Part shown: positions 52,273-64,000 of the stretch, piece after piece
Position numbering within the stretch: the stretch's first letter is position 1
Layout: every line of letters starts with the position of its first letter
From: Capillidium heterosporum
Lineage: Eukaryota > Entomophthoromycota > Entomophthoromycetes > Entomophthorales > Capillidiaceae
Length of the DNA: 64,000 nucleotides
Assembly (NCBI GenBank): GCA_016630905.1
Contig: WBMQ01000002.1
Span: 1,178,001 to 1,242,000 of the forward strand
Direction: 5' to 3'
The notes under the pieces: model-generated
Database searches by the model: none
The model's input: the letters and a program-made list of their open reading frames with translations, nothing else
Told to the model about the DNA's origin: nothing
Made by a program: the position numbers and the translations under genes

Positions 52273-53179
52273 TTACCAGTCCTTCTTGATTTCGAATTGC
52301 TAAAGTTTAAAAGTTAGAAAATACAGTTTACATAACCAGTACCCAATCCCATTCGAGGTGGACGTGCTTGTCATCATCGATAAATCTACTCTAAAATATA
52401 GGGTGAGTAAAAGTAGCATTTAAAAATGATACCTTGACTTGGAATTTGCTACGGTAGAGCATACCCGATGGAGCTTCTTCAATAGGGAACTAAACTTCAT
52501 TAAGCTATCTATTGAGATGTAAAGCTTACCTTTTTCTCGTAAGCTTCTTCGGAAGGTCCATAGGAACCCAACATCTCCTCTCGTTTTTCAACTGCAAAAT
52601 TTGATGAGGCTAATAAAAAAAGTAAATTGTTTACCACTGACACCGAACTTCTTGACAGCATGGAGGTATTTCAAGCCAGAGATAACCTCATGTTGGATCC
52701 TACAAAGTTAGAACTAAAAAAATTAAATAAACTACTTGAATTTGATCTTGAGGCGGTATTCAATTCCCTCCTTGATGATGATAGGGTTCTCTTTGGCTTT
52801 CTTCAAAGATTCTATAAGCAAAAACTTAGCAAAAGTGGTTAATTTGAACTACCTGGGGTGGTCAAATCTAGGATAACGTCGGGACGACCTTCAACCTCCA
52901 TAGCTAGTTGGAGGACGATAACCTAAACCAGTTAGCTTAATTAGCGTAGGACCATACCTTGCGTGGGTCATCAGATGGGCCTACATCATATAATTAGAAC
53001 TAATAGAAGGGTAGGAAAAGCTTACCGGCAGCTGCTTTTCCTAGACCGAGGGAAGCCTTCCATTTTTGCAACGATTCGTCTTCGGCATCGAGGTTGTTCA
53101 GTTCCTCAACCGTCTTCTTCTGACCGACCTTGTACCCTTCGGTCTCGGTGGGAATAAGTTCATCATTGTTGTTTGACAT
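52273..53179 (-). CDS. RDI1: Rho GDP-dissociation inhibitor
   Basis: Cytosolic chaperone that extracts prenylated Rho/Cdc42 from membranes. Seven short introns split it; exons start at the ATG at 53179 and end at the TAA at 52273. Reading: VGQKKTVEELNNLDAEDESLQKW (N-terminal regulatory arm), PSDDPRKVIVLQLAMEVEGRPDVILDL, then IIIKEGIEYRLKIKFK, HEVISGLKYLHAVKKFGVSV, EEMLGSYGP, FPIEEAPSGMLYRSKFQVKSRFIDDD, HLEWDWVLQFEIKKDW. These are the standard RhoGDI blocks in order, including the geranylgeranyl-pocket immunoglobulin-like fold and the terminal IKKDW. Length near 195 residues is normal. No frame problem found. Confidence 0.93.
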
Positions 53180-54360
53180 CTTGCAATACTTTACTAGTTC
53201 AAATTGGAAGAGATGATGCGGGTCAAGTGTAACTTAAATGTGGAGAATTAGTAGTTTTGGAACATTAATTTGTCCAACCGCAAATCGATTGGATTGGATC
53301 CAGAATGTTTGTTGACGACTATAGGAGAAACTGAGGATTCCATTGTGTTTACAATTAGTGGAACTTAGTGTGTATATTTTATACGCTGAATTTATTGTTT
53401 TCTTGCATGAATGGAGAGATTAAATGTAAACTGATTTATTGGTGGAATTAAACGACGTCAGATGTTCATTGATAAACAAGGCTTATAGGTTGGGTTTAAA
53501 ATTTTCAATTCAAGAGCATCTTGAAATTTATCCGGCTAAATGTATTGGAAGGTGTTAGGTTGTGTAGAAACCCTTACAAAAATATATTCCAAGATTTGGA
53601 GCATCCCCTTACGGTCTTGTCAAGTCTAGGGCTCTAATCACTTTAATAGCTCATATAAACCAGCCCTTCACAATCTTTTTGTAGCTTGTAAGAAAATATG
53701 AGGCTTGGAGTTTTTCGAAATTTTCAAGGTGGTATAAGTAAACTTATGATTTGAGTTTCATAGCTTTAGGAGTAGCCAATAGGAGAAATCTATTTTCATA
53801 ATAGTTTTTTTCTATTGGCTACTTTCATATTGTGCAGCTCTTAAATTAGGAGATTACCTGTAAACTATCTTTTCCAATACAGCTGTTATTCTGTCCTGAA
53901 AGATTATATGTTTTTTTATAAATTCAATTGTAAAAACTATACAGATTAGCTGAACAGTGCAATATTGGCCCTTTTAGATAAACTATTACTGTTATCTATG
54001 TAAGTTTACCATCCAAGAACTAGTTGGCACGTAGCACGACAAACTTAACTATACATTTATAGCCAATAGATGCGCACTACCAGTGCCATATGATCCAATT
54101 TACTATTCCAACATCTGCCATTTCCTTATTTAAACATCCAAAAGGTCAAGTTGTTTGTAAGATTCTCGATTCCAGATTTTTAATTATTTCTAATTTACAA
54201 ATTCTAGTTAGCCAATCAAGTCAAGTGAATTACTGCAATGTAGGAAACTCATTGTGCAATTGGCATTTGAAAATATAAACACAATCAAGTTCAAACCTAT
54301 AATTAGGGTCCAAAGATGTGAGCAGGCTTTTAGATTTACAAGAAAACATTTCAAGAGAGG
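53180..54360. other. Divergent intergenic region
   Basis: Shared 5' region of RDI1 and the CLPTM1-type gene. AT-rich. No gene seen. Confidence 0.5.
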
Positions 54361-56625
54361 ATGGCCGAACCGGAAGCTCCCTTGAGACCTAGAAATGCTG
54401 GAAACAACAATGGTCAAGCTGATGAACAACCCTGGTACGCCAACCTTGGCGGTTCATTGTTTCGAATGATAGCCATCTACTATGCTATCAACTTCTTCAA
54501 AAGTAAGTTGTTCTATTTAAACTAACTTTGTAACTAATTCCATATAATTTTTCAATTATTTCAGGTGCATTTATGCCACAGCAAACCCAAATAGTGCCTG
54601 TAACTGAAACTACGGAAGGAGGCGGTGAGCCAGTTGCTGGGAATGCTAATGTAAAGAAAGTAAAAACTACTATTGTCAAACCGTTCCGACCTATCTGGGG
54701 CTTCAATACCAAAGTGGTAAGTATTTTACTTCAGTTTTTAAAATCTAAGTAGTCTATTTTGTATACATTAGTCTTTAAGAGTGTATTTGTCAGAGGAAGA
54801 TTCCAAAGATAATTTTGACAGCAAAAAATTGTTTTGGGAGTCGAACTCGATTACCTTTGGTGAAACTGAATTTAGTGAAGGTATCAATGGGTTCGTTGAT
54901 TTATCACCGGTAAGTTTTATTTTCAAAGACAGAGCTGTATTTATTGATACAGTTTTTATAATAGAAAGTTCAAAACAATGGAACTCTGTATGCTCACGTT
55001 TATATGGTTAAGGAAGGTGCTAGCTTTGATCCCAAAAGTGACTTGTATGATATCTATGGGTTTGTCCATAAATCACAATGTAAGGCTCTCTTTCATTTTA
55101 GAACCGATAAATTAAGCAAAATTTTTAGTGTTAACTCGGTATGTCCCTCTACGTAAAGAAGTCAAAAAGAAAAAGTTAATCGGTAGCGCCAAGGTTGAGG
55201 AAGAGCCTGAAGTTCAAGCTGAGAAACCAGAGCCTCAAGCCGATAAATCAACTCTCGTAAGCCTAAAATCAATTTACAAATTGAAGCTGACTTGAGGTAT
55301 TTTAGGGCAAGTTACTGAAGAAGAAATTGGAACCTACTTTTGCCCACTGGCATGACAACTTTACTATCAACTTAGTTACCCACGAGGGTAATTTTGATAC
55401 TCGAGCTCTACCACCTACCGTTCCCAAGCATTTTAGCTTTTTACCACGTAAGGAGGAAGAGGATCCTTCAAAGCCTTATAGCGATATGTTCCCCGTCGTC
55501 TACTTCAACGACTTTTGGATTTTAAGGGAGAAACTGTACCCTATCAATGCCACCACTCCGTAACTATTTATTAATTATCAATTTGTACTGATCCATCTCA
55601 TTTCTTGAATTCTTTGAATGTAGTCGCGTACCATTAAACATCCAATTTGAACCTATCTCATTGTGGAAATTCCAGCTTTTGGTCATCACTGACACACAGC
55701 TAAAGTCGCAGCTAGAGATGATGGGTGGAGATACATCCGAATTGGATCTTATCAAATCTACGTTGATGGATACCAGCCCCTGGTTACTCGGCATCACTAT
55801 GATTGTATCTCTTCTCCACTCTTTGTTTGATTTCCTGGCCTTCAAGAATGATATCGCTTTCTGGAAGGAGAAGAAGGATGGGGTTGGAGTTTCAGTACGT
55901 ACTCTGGTCATGAACATCATCTTCCAGCTTATCATCTTCCTATACTTGTTGGATAACAGCGAGAGCACCTCTTGGATGGTGTTAGTTTCCACTGGTGTTG
56001 GAGTCGCTATCGAAGCTTGGAAAGTCAAAAAGGCTCTCAACGCCCAGGTAAAATGCTCTACAGCTACAATGCTAATTTTCTAAACTAGTTTGTCCCTCAA
56101 GAGAACGGAATCTTACCTTACAAACTACTTATCATGCCCAAGGAAACCACCGAGCTAGAGGACAAGACTGAGGAGTACGACACTTTGGCTTATACCTATC
56201 TTAGCTACCTAGCCTATCCCCTACTGGCCTGCTACGCCATCTACTCTATCTTCTACGAGGAGCACAAGTCATGGTATTCCTTCATCATCAACACGGCCGT
56301 CGGCTTTGTTTACACCTTTGGGTTTATTACCATGACACCCCAGCTCTTCATCAACTACAAGTTGAAGTCGGTAGCTCACATGCCCTGGAAGACCTTCATG
56401 TATAAGGCTCTCAACACTTTTGTTGATGATTTATTCGCTTTTATTATCAAGATGCCCATGCTGCACCGCCTGGCCTGTCTGCGCGATGACGTTGTGTTTG
56501 TCGTCTACCTGTATCAGCGCTGGATCTACAAGGAGGATAAGACCCGTATGAACGAGTTTGGTCAGGTAGGTACTGCCGAGGAAGAGGAAGCCAAGAAATT
56601 GAAGGAGACTAAGAAAGAGAAATGA
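54361..56625 (+). CDS. CLPTM1 family multi-pass membrane protein
   Basis: ER/Golgi membrane protein of the CLPTM1/CLPTM1L family; relatives act in receptor trafficking or lipid scrambling. Several short introns lie in the 5' half (for example near 54501, 54717, 54911, 55083, 55258), later ones near 55560 and 56048. N-terminus: acidic/polar arm, then LFRMIAIYYAINFF (first membrane segment). Lumenal part: LFWESNSITFG, GTLYAHVYMVKEGASFDP, LLTRYVPLRK, LKKKLEPTFAHWHDNFTINLV, YFNDFWILREKLYPIN. C-terminal membrane part: FKNDIAFWKEKKDGVGVSVRT, NIIFQLIIFLYLLD, FITMTPQLFINYKLKSVAHMPW, FVDDLFAFIIKMP, RDDVVFVVYLYQRWIY. The FWK...GVSVRT, PQLFINYKLKSVAH and YQRWIY blocks are diagnostic. Confidence 0.92.
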
Positions 56626-57276
56626 GAGAATATTTTGACCTGATTTCATTATCCCATTAAATATATATATTAGAATTTTGATTGGTAGAACTTTAGAATT
56701 TAATGAATGTTTAAACTTGATTATTATTTGACGTTATTGCTAAAGTATGCTATTTCAAATTCTACAGATTTAACTCAATATTTATAGAGCACAATCAAAT
56801 ACTACTCAAAAGTACAAAAATTAAATCTGATGAGCTTTTGATTGATACAAAAGTAAAAACCTTATCATCGCTTCTGGTGTATAAGGTTGAAATTCAAAGT
56901 TTACTCAACAAAGATTCCCAAAATCTTATTAGAAAGTAGTGTTTAGGCCTAAGATATATAATGTTGATAGGTTTTCACAGAGATCAACGTAAGATTTGAA
57001 ATTTGCGCTTTAGTAACCGCAGTTTTAAGTAGGTAGTATTAAATTCAAACACTTTTAGTATTAGTTAGCTTAATGTACGGTATATAATGCAATATATAAT
57101 CCAAGTATTGGAATGAAAATGTATAAAAGCAACCCACTATAATAGATTCGAAAAGTTCTTTCATAATCTCGTTGAAAGTATTAAAAGAGCTGATTATTTA
57201 ATTTGAAAAGCTCAAATTTCTACTTGAAAACTTTCCAAATATCAAAGTTTTTGCTTTTTATAAACAAACTTCTATA
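56626..57276. other. Intergenic between convergent genes
   Basis: AT-rich 3' flanks. No gene seen. Confidence 0.55.
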
Positions 57277-57717
57277 TTATTGTTGAAATAAGTCCTTCTT
57301 AACAGCGGGTGGGCCACAAGGCTGCAACATTTTCTAAAAAATATCAGTACTTGAAAAAATTCAACTTACTTCGAGCATGTTAAACTTGACCCTAGCTAAA
57401 GATTCCCCTTCTGCAATAGAAAAGTAATGTAATAAATTGTTATGGCCTACGAATGAAGCGTAGCTATCTCGATGCTGATTTACTACCCATTCGCTACAAA
57501 AGTATTAGATAGAGCATGGGTATTTGAATAAAATTACTGTTTGGTAGTATCGGCATGCCCTGTACCAACATATTTCGACTGTACTAGTAAAAATTGTTAA
57601 TGGATTTTTACAGAAAGTAGACTTACGATGCTCAAGCTGACTGTTTAAATTGAATCTGTCCTATTACAGTTGATAACAAAGATAGTTAGATGGATTATTA
57701 ATTTAGAATGGTACCAT
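57277..57717 (-). CDS. SF3B5: Splicing factor SF3b subunit 5 (SF3b10/Ysf3)
   Basis: Small subunit of the SF3b complex of U2 snRNP, needed for branch-site recognition. The protein is 87 residues, matching the 86 of the human protein. Exons: 57717-57715 (only the ATG), 57660-57627, 57583-57538, 57493-57370 and 57333-57277, all in phase. Reading: M, DRFNLNSQLEHLQSKY, VGTGHADTTK, HEWVVNQHRDSYASFVGH, LLHYFSIAEGESLARVKFN, MLEKMLQPCGPP, VKKDLFQQ. The QSKYVGTGHADTTK and NQHRDSY...GH....YF.IAE.E and KMLQPCGPP blocks are near-universal. Too fragmented for a simple ORF scan. Confidence 0.92.
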
Positions 57718-57981
57718 TTTTCTGTTGGGTTGAGAAGTTTACTTTAGTCGAATTTGGGCTGTAAAGATAGTTGGATTGAAGTCAAGGTAAGCTTGGTTAG
57801 TTGATTCTTTAGGTAGGATTGAGTTTTGATCACTTTGAAATGTACCATTTACAAAGGCCAATTAAATTACATGCATCCATATATTTATTGGTTTATAGTT
57901 TCAAGTTAATTTACTCAGCAAAAGTTCAAGTTACATCTAAAAGATCAAACCTTTGTATAAGGAATAGATAAGTACATCAGC

Positions 57982-58212
57982 ATGAACATTAGAGGGAAGG
58001 TAGTGCCGATGTTAATAGCTGGCATCTTGGGAACCTACAGCGGCTTCTATATATTTCAACCCATCATAGAGCAGAACATGTAAGTCATACTCGCCAATAT
58101 TTCTAACTATGTTTTTTCAAGGGAACGTATGAAGCAACTGGAAGCCGACAAACTACGTGAAGATAACGATAAAGATTTGAAAAAGGAGAGTAAGGATCAA
58201 AAGCAGCCTTGA
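57982..58212 (+). CDS. Small single-pass membrane protein, 62 residues, family not recognised
   Basis: Exons 57982-58079 and 58122-58212 join in phase through a GTAAGT...CAAG intron. N-terminus is basic (MNIRGK), then one hydrophobic segment (VVPMLIAGILGTYSGFYIF), then a PIIEQN motif, then a highly charged Lys/Glu/Asp-rich tail ending in KQP. The layout resembles small mitochondrial inner-membrane accessory proteins, but this is only an impression. It is divergent from SF3B5, with starts about 265 bp apart. Confidence 0.6.
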
Positions 58213-59073
58213 TTTCCAACGATGTTAAATAGATATAAAGTAATTTTGAACTTTTGTAGTTGATTTTTACTTGGTGAAAGTACTGTATATTTAAATTTTG
58301 TATTGGGAAGTCCATTATAGCTATTTGATTTTAAATAATATGAATTATTCTAGTTTATTTTTGGATTCTGTTATATATTATTTTAAATAGATGTTTATTA
58401 CATGTATAGGTTTTCGAATATACTTATATAGCACTATTTTTTCAATTAAATAATTATTTTTGCTAGTATAGACTTTAATATTATTTATATAAAGCGTGCA
58501 ACCACTATTAGATTCCTTATAAATTTGCAAATTCTACTATATACTAATAGCTGTATCTTAAGTTACAGATAATAGGTTACATTCTTGTTGAAACTATAGG
58601 CAGTATCGTTAAAAATATGAAACATCTTTGTTAAGTTTATCTACTCTAAGCTTTTGTCCTAATAAAAATAAATGTTTCGCTTTCAATATATATAAAGGCA
58701 TCTAAATTATATTCATTGTATTTTTGTTATCTGTCAAATTACATATACCATTTTTTCAAGGATATCAACATTTTAGATAAACTTTAGTTCACTATAGCTC
58801 CAAAGTAGTTTTGTAAAACCATATACTTTGTTAGTAAGTTAATTGAGAATGTGTAGCCAAAAACTCTTTAAGAATATAATGTATACTACATTTCGATGGC
58901 GAACTTTACCAATGTAATCCACACTATAAACTTTTTTATTGTAAATCATTCAAAATAAACTTCAAAGGAAAAACGAAATAAACATATCGATAAATAATGG
59001 AAATAGCTATGTGTATTTATATATAATAAACTATAAGTATAATAGATAATCAGTCCAGGTTCAAAGCAGCCCA
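58213..59073. other. Intergenic, very AT-rich
   Basis: 3' flanks of the small membrane-protein gene and the TFIIIC gene. No gene seen. Confidence 0.55.
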
Positions 59074-62000
59074 TTAATGAGCATAGGTAGGAGGAACTGT
59101 TTGTGGGACATTGGATCCAGGCAAGTTGAGATAGAAATCCGGCTTGACAAAGTAGCAAGTCAGGAGGGTGGGGTTGAATTTGGATGGGATAGTCGGTTCG
59201 AATATAACTCTCTTGGAGAACAGAGAGACTTCTGTTTTCTGCTGGTAACATTCCTGGTAGATACACCCTCGCTCTTCCAACATTCCAAGCAGCTCGATCA
59301 ACTCTACTCGAGTCACAGTGTGTGAGAGATGTCGATGTAAGTTAGCCTATACAGGTAGGACATTAGTAATGTGTCTATTAAATGGAGATAAAGTGGAGCT
59401 TTAAATAGCACCGTAGTGCAATTTTACTTACCAGAGTAATACCAGGGAATTGGTAAATTAACGAGGTGATCGTATTGAATAGCATATATAGTAGTTGGTC
59501 GTTTGTGGCTCCAGTATAATCATACCACATCCGAGGAACTAAAACTTTAGAGCTGTTGGGTACAGGACTGTACTCGTTGGTAGGGGGTTGGATATAATTC
59601 ATAGGAAGTTCAAAATCGTAGGGCTCGGGGATAGTCCAGGCTTCATAGTGATCAGCAGTGACGTAGCGCTCACAGTCGAAACCAACTCGGAATACTTTAG
59701 GAGAATCTTCAGACTGAGTGCATAAAAGGTTCAACGCCGCCTCTATTTTAGAATCAGGGGCAGTCGGTAGTTGGGCCTTGAAAAATCAGAAAAATATAAC
59801 ATATAGATTACCGCAATTGCAACAGGGGACAGCCCGTTGGCCTTAGCATCTTGGATCAATTCATAGATGTGCCTGGTAACTAGTCGATCTTCCTTGTTTC
59901 CAATACAATCCAAAAAGGTGTCGATGCCCGGAATGGTACCACTAGATTTGCCTTTACGGGATGATTTCTTAGCACTTGGCTTTATAAAGCTGATTTCGGT
60001 ATGGAGGTCAACATCGGAAGCATCCCGCTTAGAGGGTAAATTTACTGATACTACAAAAATTAGGTAAAGTTAAAAGGATAAGTTACCTTCATGGCTAATC
60101 AGTCTGCTGTACAAGTTGGATTCACAAGAAATATCGATACAAGTATCTTTAATCAAATCTGAAATACTTGCTTGATACTCGTTCTCGTAAGATATATTTA
60201 GCTGGATCTAGATCATAGTTAGCAAAGTTTCATAGTATCATTACCTGATTTGTGGAGAAGGTTGTCACTAGGGGGATTACATGCCAAGGCTCCAAGATAC
60301 CAGAAACTATCTTATCAGCTGCTTCACCCCTAGATTTCAAGTGATGGTCACGACTCTTAGAGAATTGATCAAGCGGATAGATCCCTTTTAACTCGTTCCG
60401 AGCTGCCTCGGAGATTCGATAGTTGGCGTTGGGTAGGCGGCGACGCAGATTAAGCGTGGAGCCAGAACTGTCCTTAATAAAGTCCCCGTTGTATTTATCG
60501 CCTCTTGACAGAAGCCAATCCAGGTTTTTATAGTCATCTGGATTTGGAATCAGATAGTTGAACGTTCTACCAAGGAACTCCATTGCGCGACTCTCGATAT
60601 ATTTGGGACACGGGGTATACAAAAGCATCTAGAAATAATAAAGTTAGGGTTGGTAAAGACTATAAAGGTATTACCTTGGTAGTGATGACAAGAATCTCAT
60701 GACCTATGTCCAGATTATCCAGACTTACCTGGCCAAGATTTATACCGGGTTTGTTAAAGTTGATAATAGTAGGGTTGTCTAGAGAAGTGAATTTAGCACG
60801 AGCAAGGTAGGCTTGACGATTTGAAATCAGCTCGTGTCTCAAGATAGTGAACTTGATAAAGAAGTAATCTTCAAAGTAATCGATGATGTCGTTTGGAGCA
60901 AATATGTTAGATCTCGTAGTAGGCTTCGGCGTAGAGTTTGTATAGGACATCAGCTCAAGAATTTCAGAACTGTATGGAGGTCGAGGCATCACTCCTAAAT
61001 TCTCCAAGCTCCCTCGACCTCGGAAGAAATAGCTAGGCTCATAAGTAGAATTGCTGTAAAGCTGCTCAACGGTATTTGGTAAGAAAAAGTCAAGTGGGTG
61101 TTCCTTCAAAGGAAGCAAGTTGGACTTGATATCGTAGTCCTCCGCCTCTAACCGCTTTATGAAATAATCATACTGTTCTTTAAGGTTGAACTCAAGAGAT
61201 ATTAAATCCTTCGTTATGAAATCGCCTGGGCTAGTTGGGTGCAAGTACGGGCAAGGAATATCGGTAAAGTCTTCATTATCCTTGAGTTTAACCTTCTCGA
61301 CGATGTCTTTACTAGAAATAGCATCAGGGTATATCGATCTCCAGATAGCTAAATTGCGCTCAAGCATATCGCGATGTTCTTCGCTACTTTTCAAAAAGAC
61401 TAGCCGCTGCCGAACCGAGTTGGGTTGGATAGAGGCGATTATCTGGCCAACACTTTTCCACAACACCGCTTTACTGGTAGAGAATCTTAATTCCATTATC
61501 GGGTACATCGCGCAAATTATAGTGTCGTAGATATGTCGTGGATTTCGAGGACCTCTTTTGAAATTCACTTTTCCAGTAGCCGATCTAATTCCTTGGAAAT
61601 GTTAATACTGGGTTATGGTATAGCACTTACTTTCGACTGGGATGGCTGAGTTGAGAGCCCTTCTCCTTTGTTGCGTTCTAGAACCTATAGGTATGGAATT
61701 TTGTCCTCCAGACAGGTTTCGGGACCAATGGTATTCAATTTCATGGAAATAAAGCTTCATCCGACCAAGACATATGCCATGTTTTTCAGCTAGCTCAGAG
61801 CATCTTTCATTGTCTGTAACACAAGTCACACGCTTCTTAAAGTCAATGAACCCGTTAAGCAGAGCCTTTTGCCCCTCGGTCAACTTATGTACGATATTCC
61901 AGCTATGTGGTTCCGAAGCTGAGAGTAAGAATGTGGTTCGTTCACGACACATTTGCGGATTTCTTTCTAGCTGCTCATCTTCGGGGGCATCTATTGCTTT

Positions 62001-64000
62001 TTCGAGGTAGAGGGTCTGGAACTTATTCCAATAAGCTATTGCTGAGTAAATATCACTGATGGGCAGGATTTCTATAGCCTCTTTCGTTCCACTGTAGTCG
62101 GAAGGATCGTACAAGCGTCCACTTTCGGAAACATGATAGTAATCAGCATTCTTTACTAGCCAGTCCTTATCTGCTGACTTAAAATTAGCGGTTATATTGT
62201 TCAAGTCTGAAAACTCATTGAATGCATTTTTCATAGGAGTAATAAGTCCTAATACGATCAAGTTTTTCACGAGCTCCCAGACTTTTCCTTGTATACCGAC
62301 GTCTCGCTTCAAATAGCGGAAAATTCCCCCGTCTATATCCTTCAGCGGCGTGTCAAGGTTGCCTACGTTAGCTGAATATCGATTCAACTCGTCACTGGGA
62401 AAAGCTAGTGTAACTATATCTAAAAGCGTGTGTAAAGGTAAAAGTTCAAAGAAATCGGACATGCCTATTATACGGTTCGAGTGAAAGTTATCAGGATAAT
62501 CTCTTATAATTTCTAGAATAGCGCAGTGCAGAATCTTCGTCCTTGCCACGAAATGACTAGATTTAGAACGCATATCCCTTATCGATTGCTTTTGATCCTT
62601 TGTGGCCATCTTCACCGGTGTCTTTGATTGCTCCTTGGCTTCATCTGTGGTCGATTCTATGCCTACTCCAGAAACAACTTGCTCTACCTTGTCGGTATCG
62701 TCTTCGAATTCAACATAATTTTTCGCTGGTAGGCTAACTATTTGGTATCTGATTGAAGCTCCGATCCTTCCAATGTGTTTATCGATCTCAGTAGGGGTGA
62801 GCGAAGATTTGAGAATCAATTCTTTAGTAACCGATATTCCATTCATCTTGGTCATACATACAGTACGAGTAATAACAAGTCCTTTCGCCTTCATAATCTT
62901 TATGGTTCGTTTCATCGTTTTCGAATCCAATGTAAAAGTGTACCCCTTCTTTCGGAGTCTGGCCATGATTTCCTCTCTAAACGGTAGCTCGATAATATAG
63001 CACCCACCTTCTTCAAGGATCTCTAAAATAATTTCTTGTCGGTATGCATCATAACTATTTGGGATGGCCGATTTACTAATCTTATCTGAACTATTGTTAG
63101 CTTTAATCAAAAGACAATACTATATAAAAATATAATTCACTACCTGTGATACTAGTGGGTTTACAATCATCCTCTAAATTGATTTGGTCAACGCTCTCCA
63201 TCTTTTGATCTTCATCAATCATAGTGTTAGCTGATATGTTATCAACGTACTTTGGAGTCATGCTGATTCTTCTATTTTCTACTTCCGCTTGATCGTCAAA
63301 ATAACCTTTCTCTCTATGGAACCGTAGAAATCTAGTTTTGCCTTCAAAGTGATACATTCGTTTCAAATGGTTCACATCGTCACATTTTGCACTAGGGAAT
63401 AGATCTGTTAAAACATTCTGATATATAGTGGATGGATAGCCTCCAAGAGCAGTTTGAACATCCTATAAACTAATTAAATATTTTGAAAAAATACTTTAAA
63501 AAAGCAAATGATTTAATTGTAACAAGAAAATAGCATCTTACCCAAGCGGTAATGCCTTTCGATCCAGCCTTATTTGCCAGATGGAGGATTTGCGTTTCAG
63601 CAGGGACCCCAAAGGAAAAGCTTTCAGCCTTATCACCTTTCTTATAGGTATCCATAAGTTCAGGGCAATCTGAATGGTCAGAGTCCACCTGGGTTGGATC
63701 CTCTACATATTTTAGACAGGCATATGTTCTACTCTTTTCACCCTTCATATAGTGTCGCGTTAGTTTTTTTTCTCTGACTAAGCACTGAAGCACCCGTAAA
63801 AGCTTCTTTCGCTCCGGGATGTTATTATAATCCCATTTCTAAAGTAGGATTAGTAAAATAACATGTAAAAAATACTATAGCAGTGGCGACATCTTCGTAA
63901 GCCATATATATTTTTGGCTTGGCTTTAAAAATAGCCAGTACTGTATCTTGAACTGGAACAGGCTTGGCGGATAACTCAGTCGGTAGTTGAGGCGTGGAAG
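59074..64000 (-). CDS. TFC3: TFIIIC B-block-binding subunit (Tfc3/GTF3C1 type), partial (N-terminus beyond right edge)
   Basis: Largest TFIIIC subunit, which binds the B box of tRNA genes and recruits TFIIIB for RNA polymerase III. Many introns. From the right edge inward: winged-helix-like KPKIYMAYEDVATAI...LLRVLQCLVREKKLTRHY; AGSKGITAWDVQTALGGYPSTIYQNVL; the extended winged helix LPFREEIMARLRKKGYTFTLDSKTMKRTIKIMKAKGLV; long helical middle (61602-63110 and 60660-61568); RISEAARNELKGIYPLDQF; and a C-terminal winged-helix-like TRVELIELLGMLEERGCIYQE ending at PPTYAH (59074). The DSKTM.R.I...KA.GLV block and repeated WH units are typical of the family. Stop at 59074. No frameshift noticed, but I did not verify every splice. 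Confidence 0.8.

Noticed and set aside
52627..53157. Plus-strand open frames in the RDI1 region
   Set aside because: Antisense shadows of RhoGDI exons and introns.

Overview
The window is nuclear DNA of a fungus, most likely an early-diverging, arthropod-associated lineage such as Entomophthoromycotina (Conidiobolus-like). It is AT-rich between genes, and the genes are split by many short introns (about 35-60 nt; donors GTAAG/GTAAC/GTAGT, branch sites like CTAAC/CTAAA). Fungal housekeeping genes (SHO1, RDI1, SEC7, TFIIIC, SF3B5, CLPTM1, a SulP-STAS-CNB transporter) sit beside blocks of duplicated secreted hydrolases, GPCR-like receptors and hevein-type chitin-binding proteins. No operons, CRISPR arrays, rRNA, tRNA or intact transposons were seen. 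Assignment to a lineage is inference; no database was searched.

Layout. 1-4106 (-): N-terminal and Sec7-domain part of a SEC7/BIG-type Arf-GEF, running off the left edge. 5428-6642 (-): a 7TM receptor-like gene. 7193-15763 (-): three tandem M64 (IgA-peptidase-like) metallopeptidase copies in graded decay: intact, two frameshifts, ruined. 17442-19855 (+): an OSR1/SPAK/Fray-type Ste20 kinase with four RFx[V/I] motifs in its tail. 20705-22009 (-): monoglyceride lipase. 23339-33611: an accessory block with two identical inverted copies and one chimeric copy of a secreted endopolyphosphatase-like enzyme, flanking a second 7TM receptor gene and a chitin-binding protein. About 34500-34880 (+): relic of an A1 aspartic protease. 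35245-38889 (+): SulP/SLC26-STAS-CNB transporter. 39098-48541 (-): a giant protein of about 3,000 residues resembling SZT2 of the KICSTOR complex. 49231-50156 (+): SHO1. 50830-51120 (-): relic of an S1 serine protease. 52273-53179 (-): RhoGDI. 54361-56625 (+): CLPTM1 family. 57277-57717 (-): SF3B5. 57982-58212 (+): a 62-residue membrane protein. 59074-64000 (-): TFIIIC B-block subunit, running off the right edge.

How the parts relate. The left and central blocks look like environment-facing, fast-evolving gene content: secreted proteases, phosphatases, lectins, receptors and their pseudogenes, with tandem duplication and gene conversion. The right half is conserved cell biology: TORC1-linked SZT2, vacuolar-type transport, osmosensing, Rho control, splicing and Pol III transcription.

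Several conserved reading frames are broken by what looks like one extra base each. Every clear case is an insertion, so a sequencing or assembly cause must be excluded before calling these genes dead.
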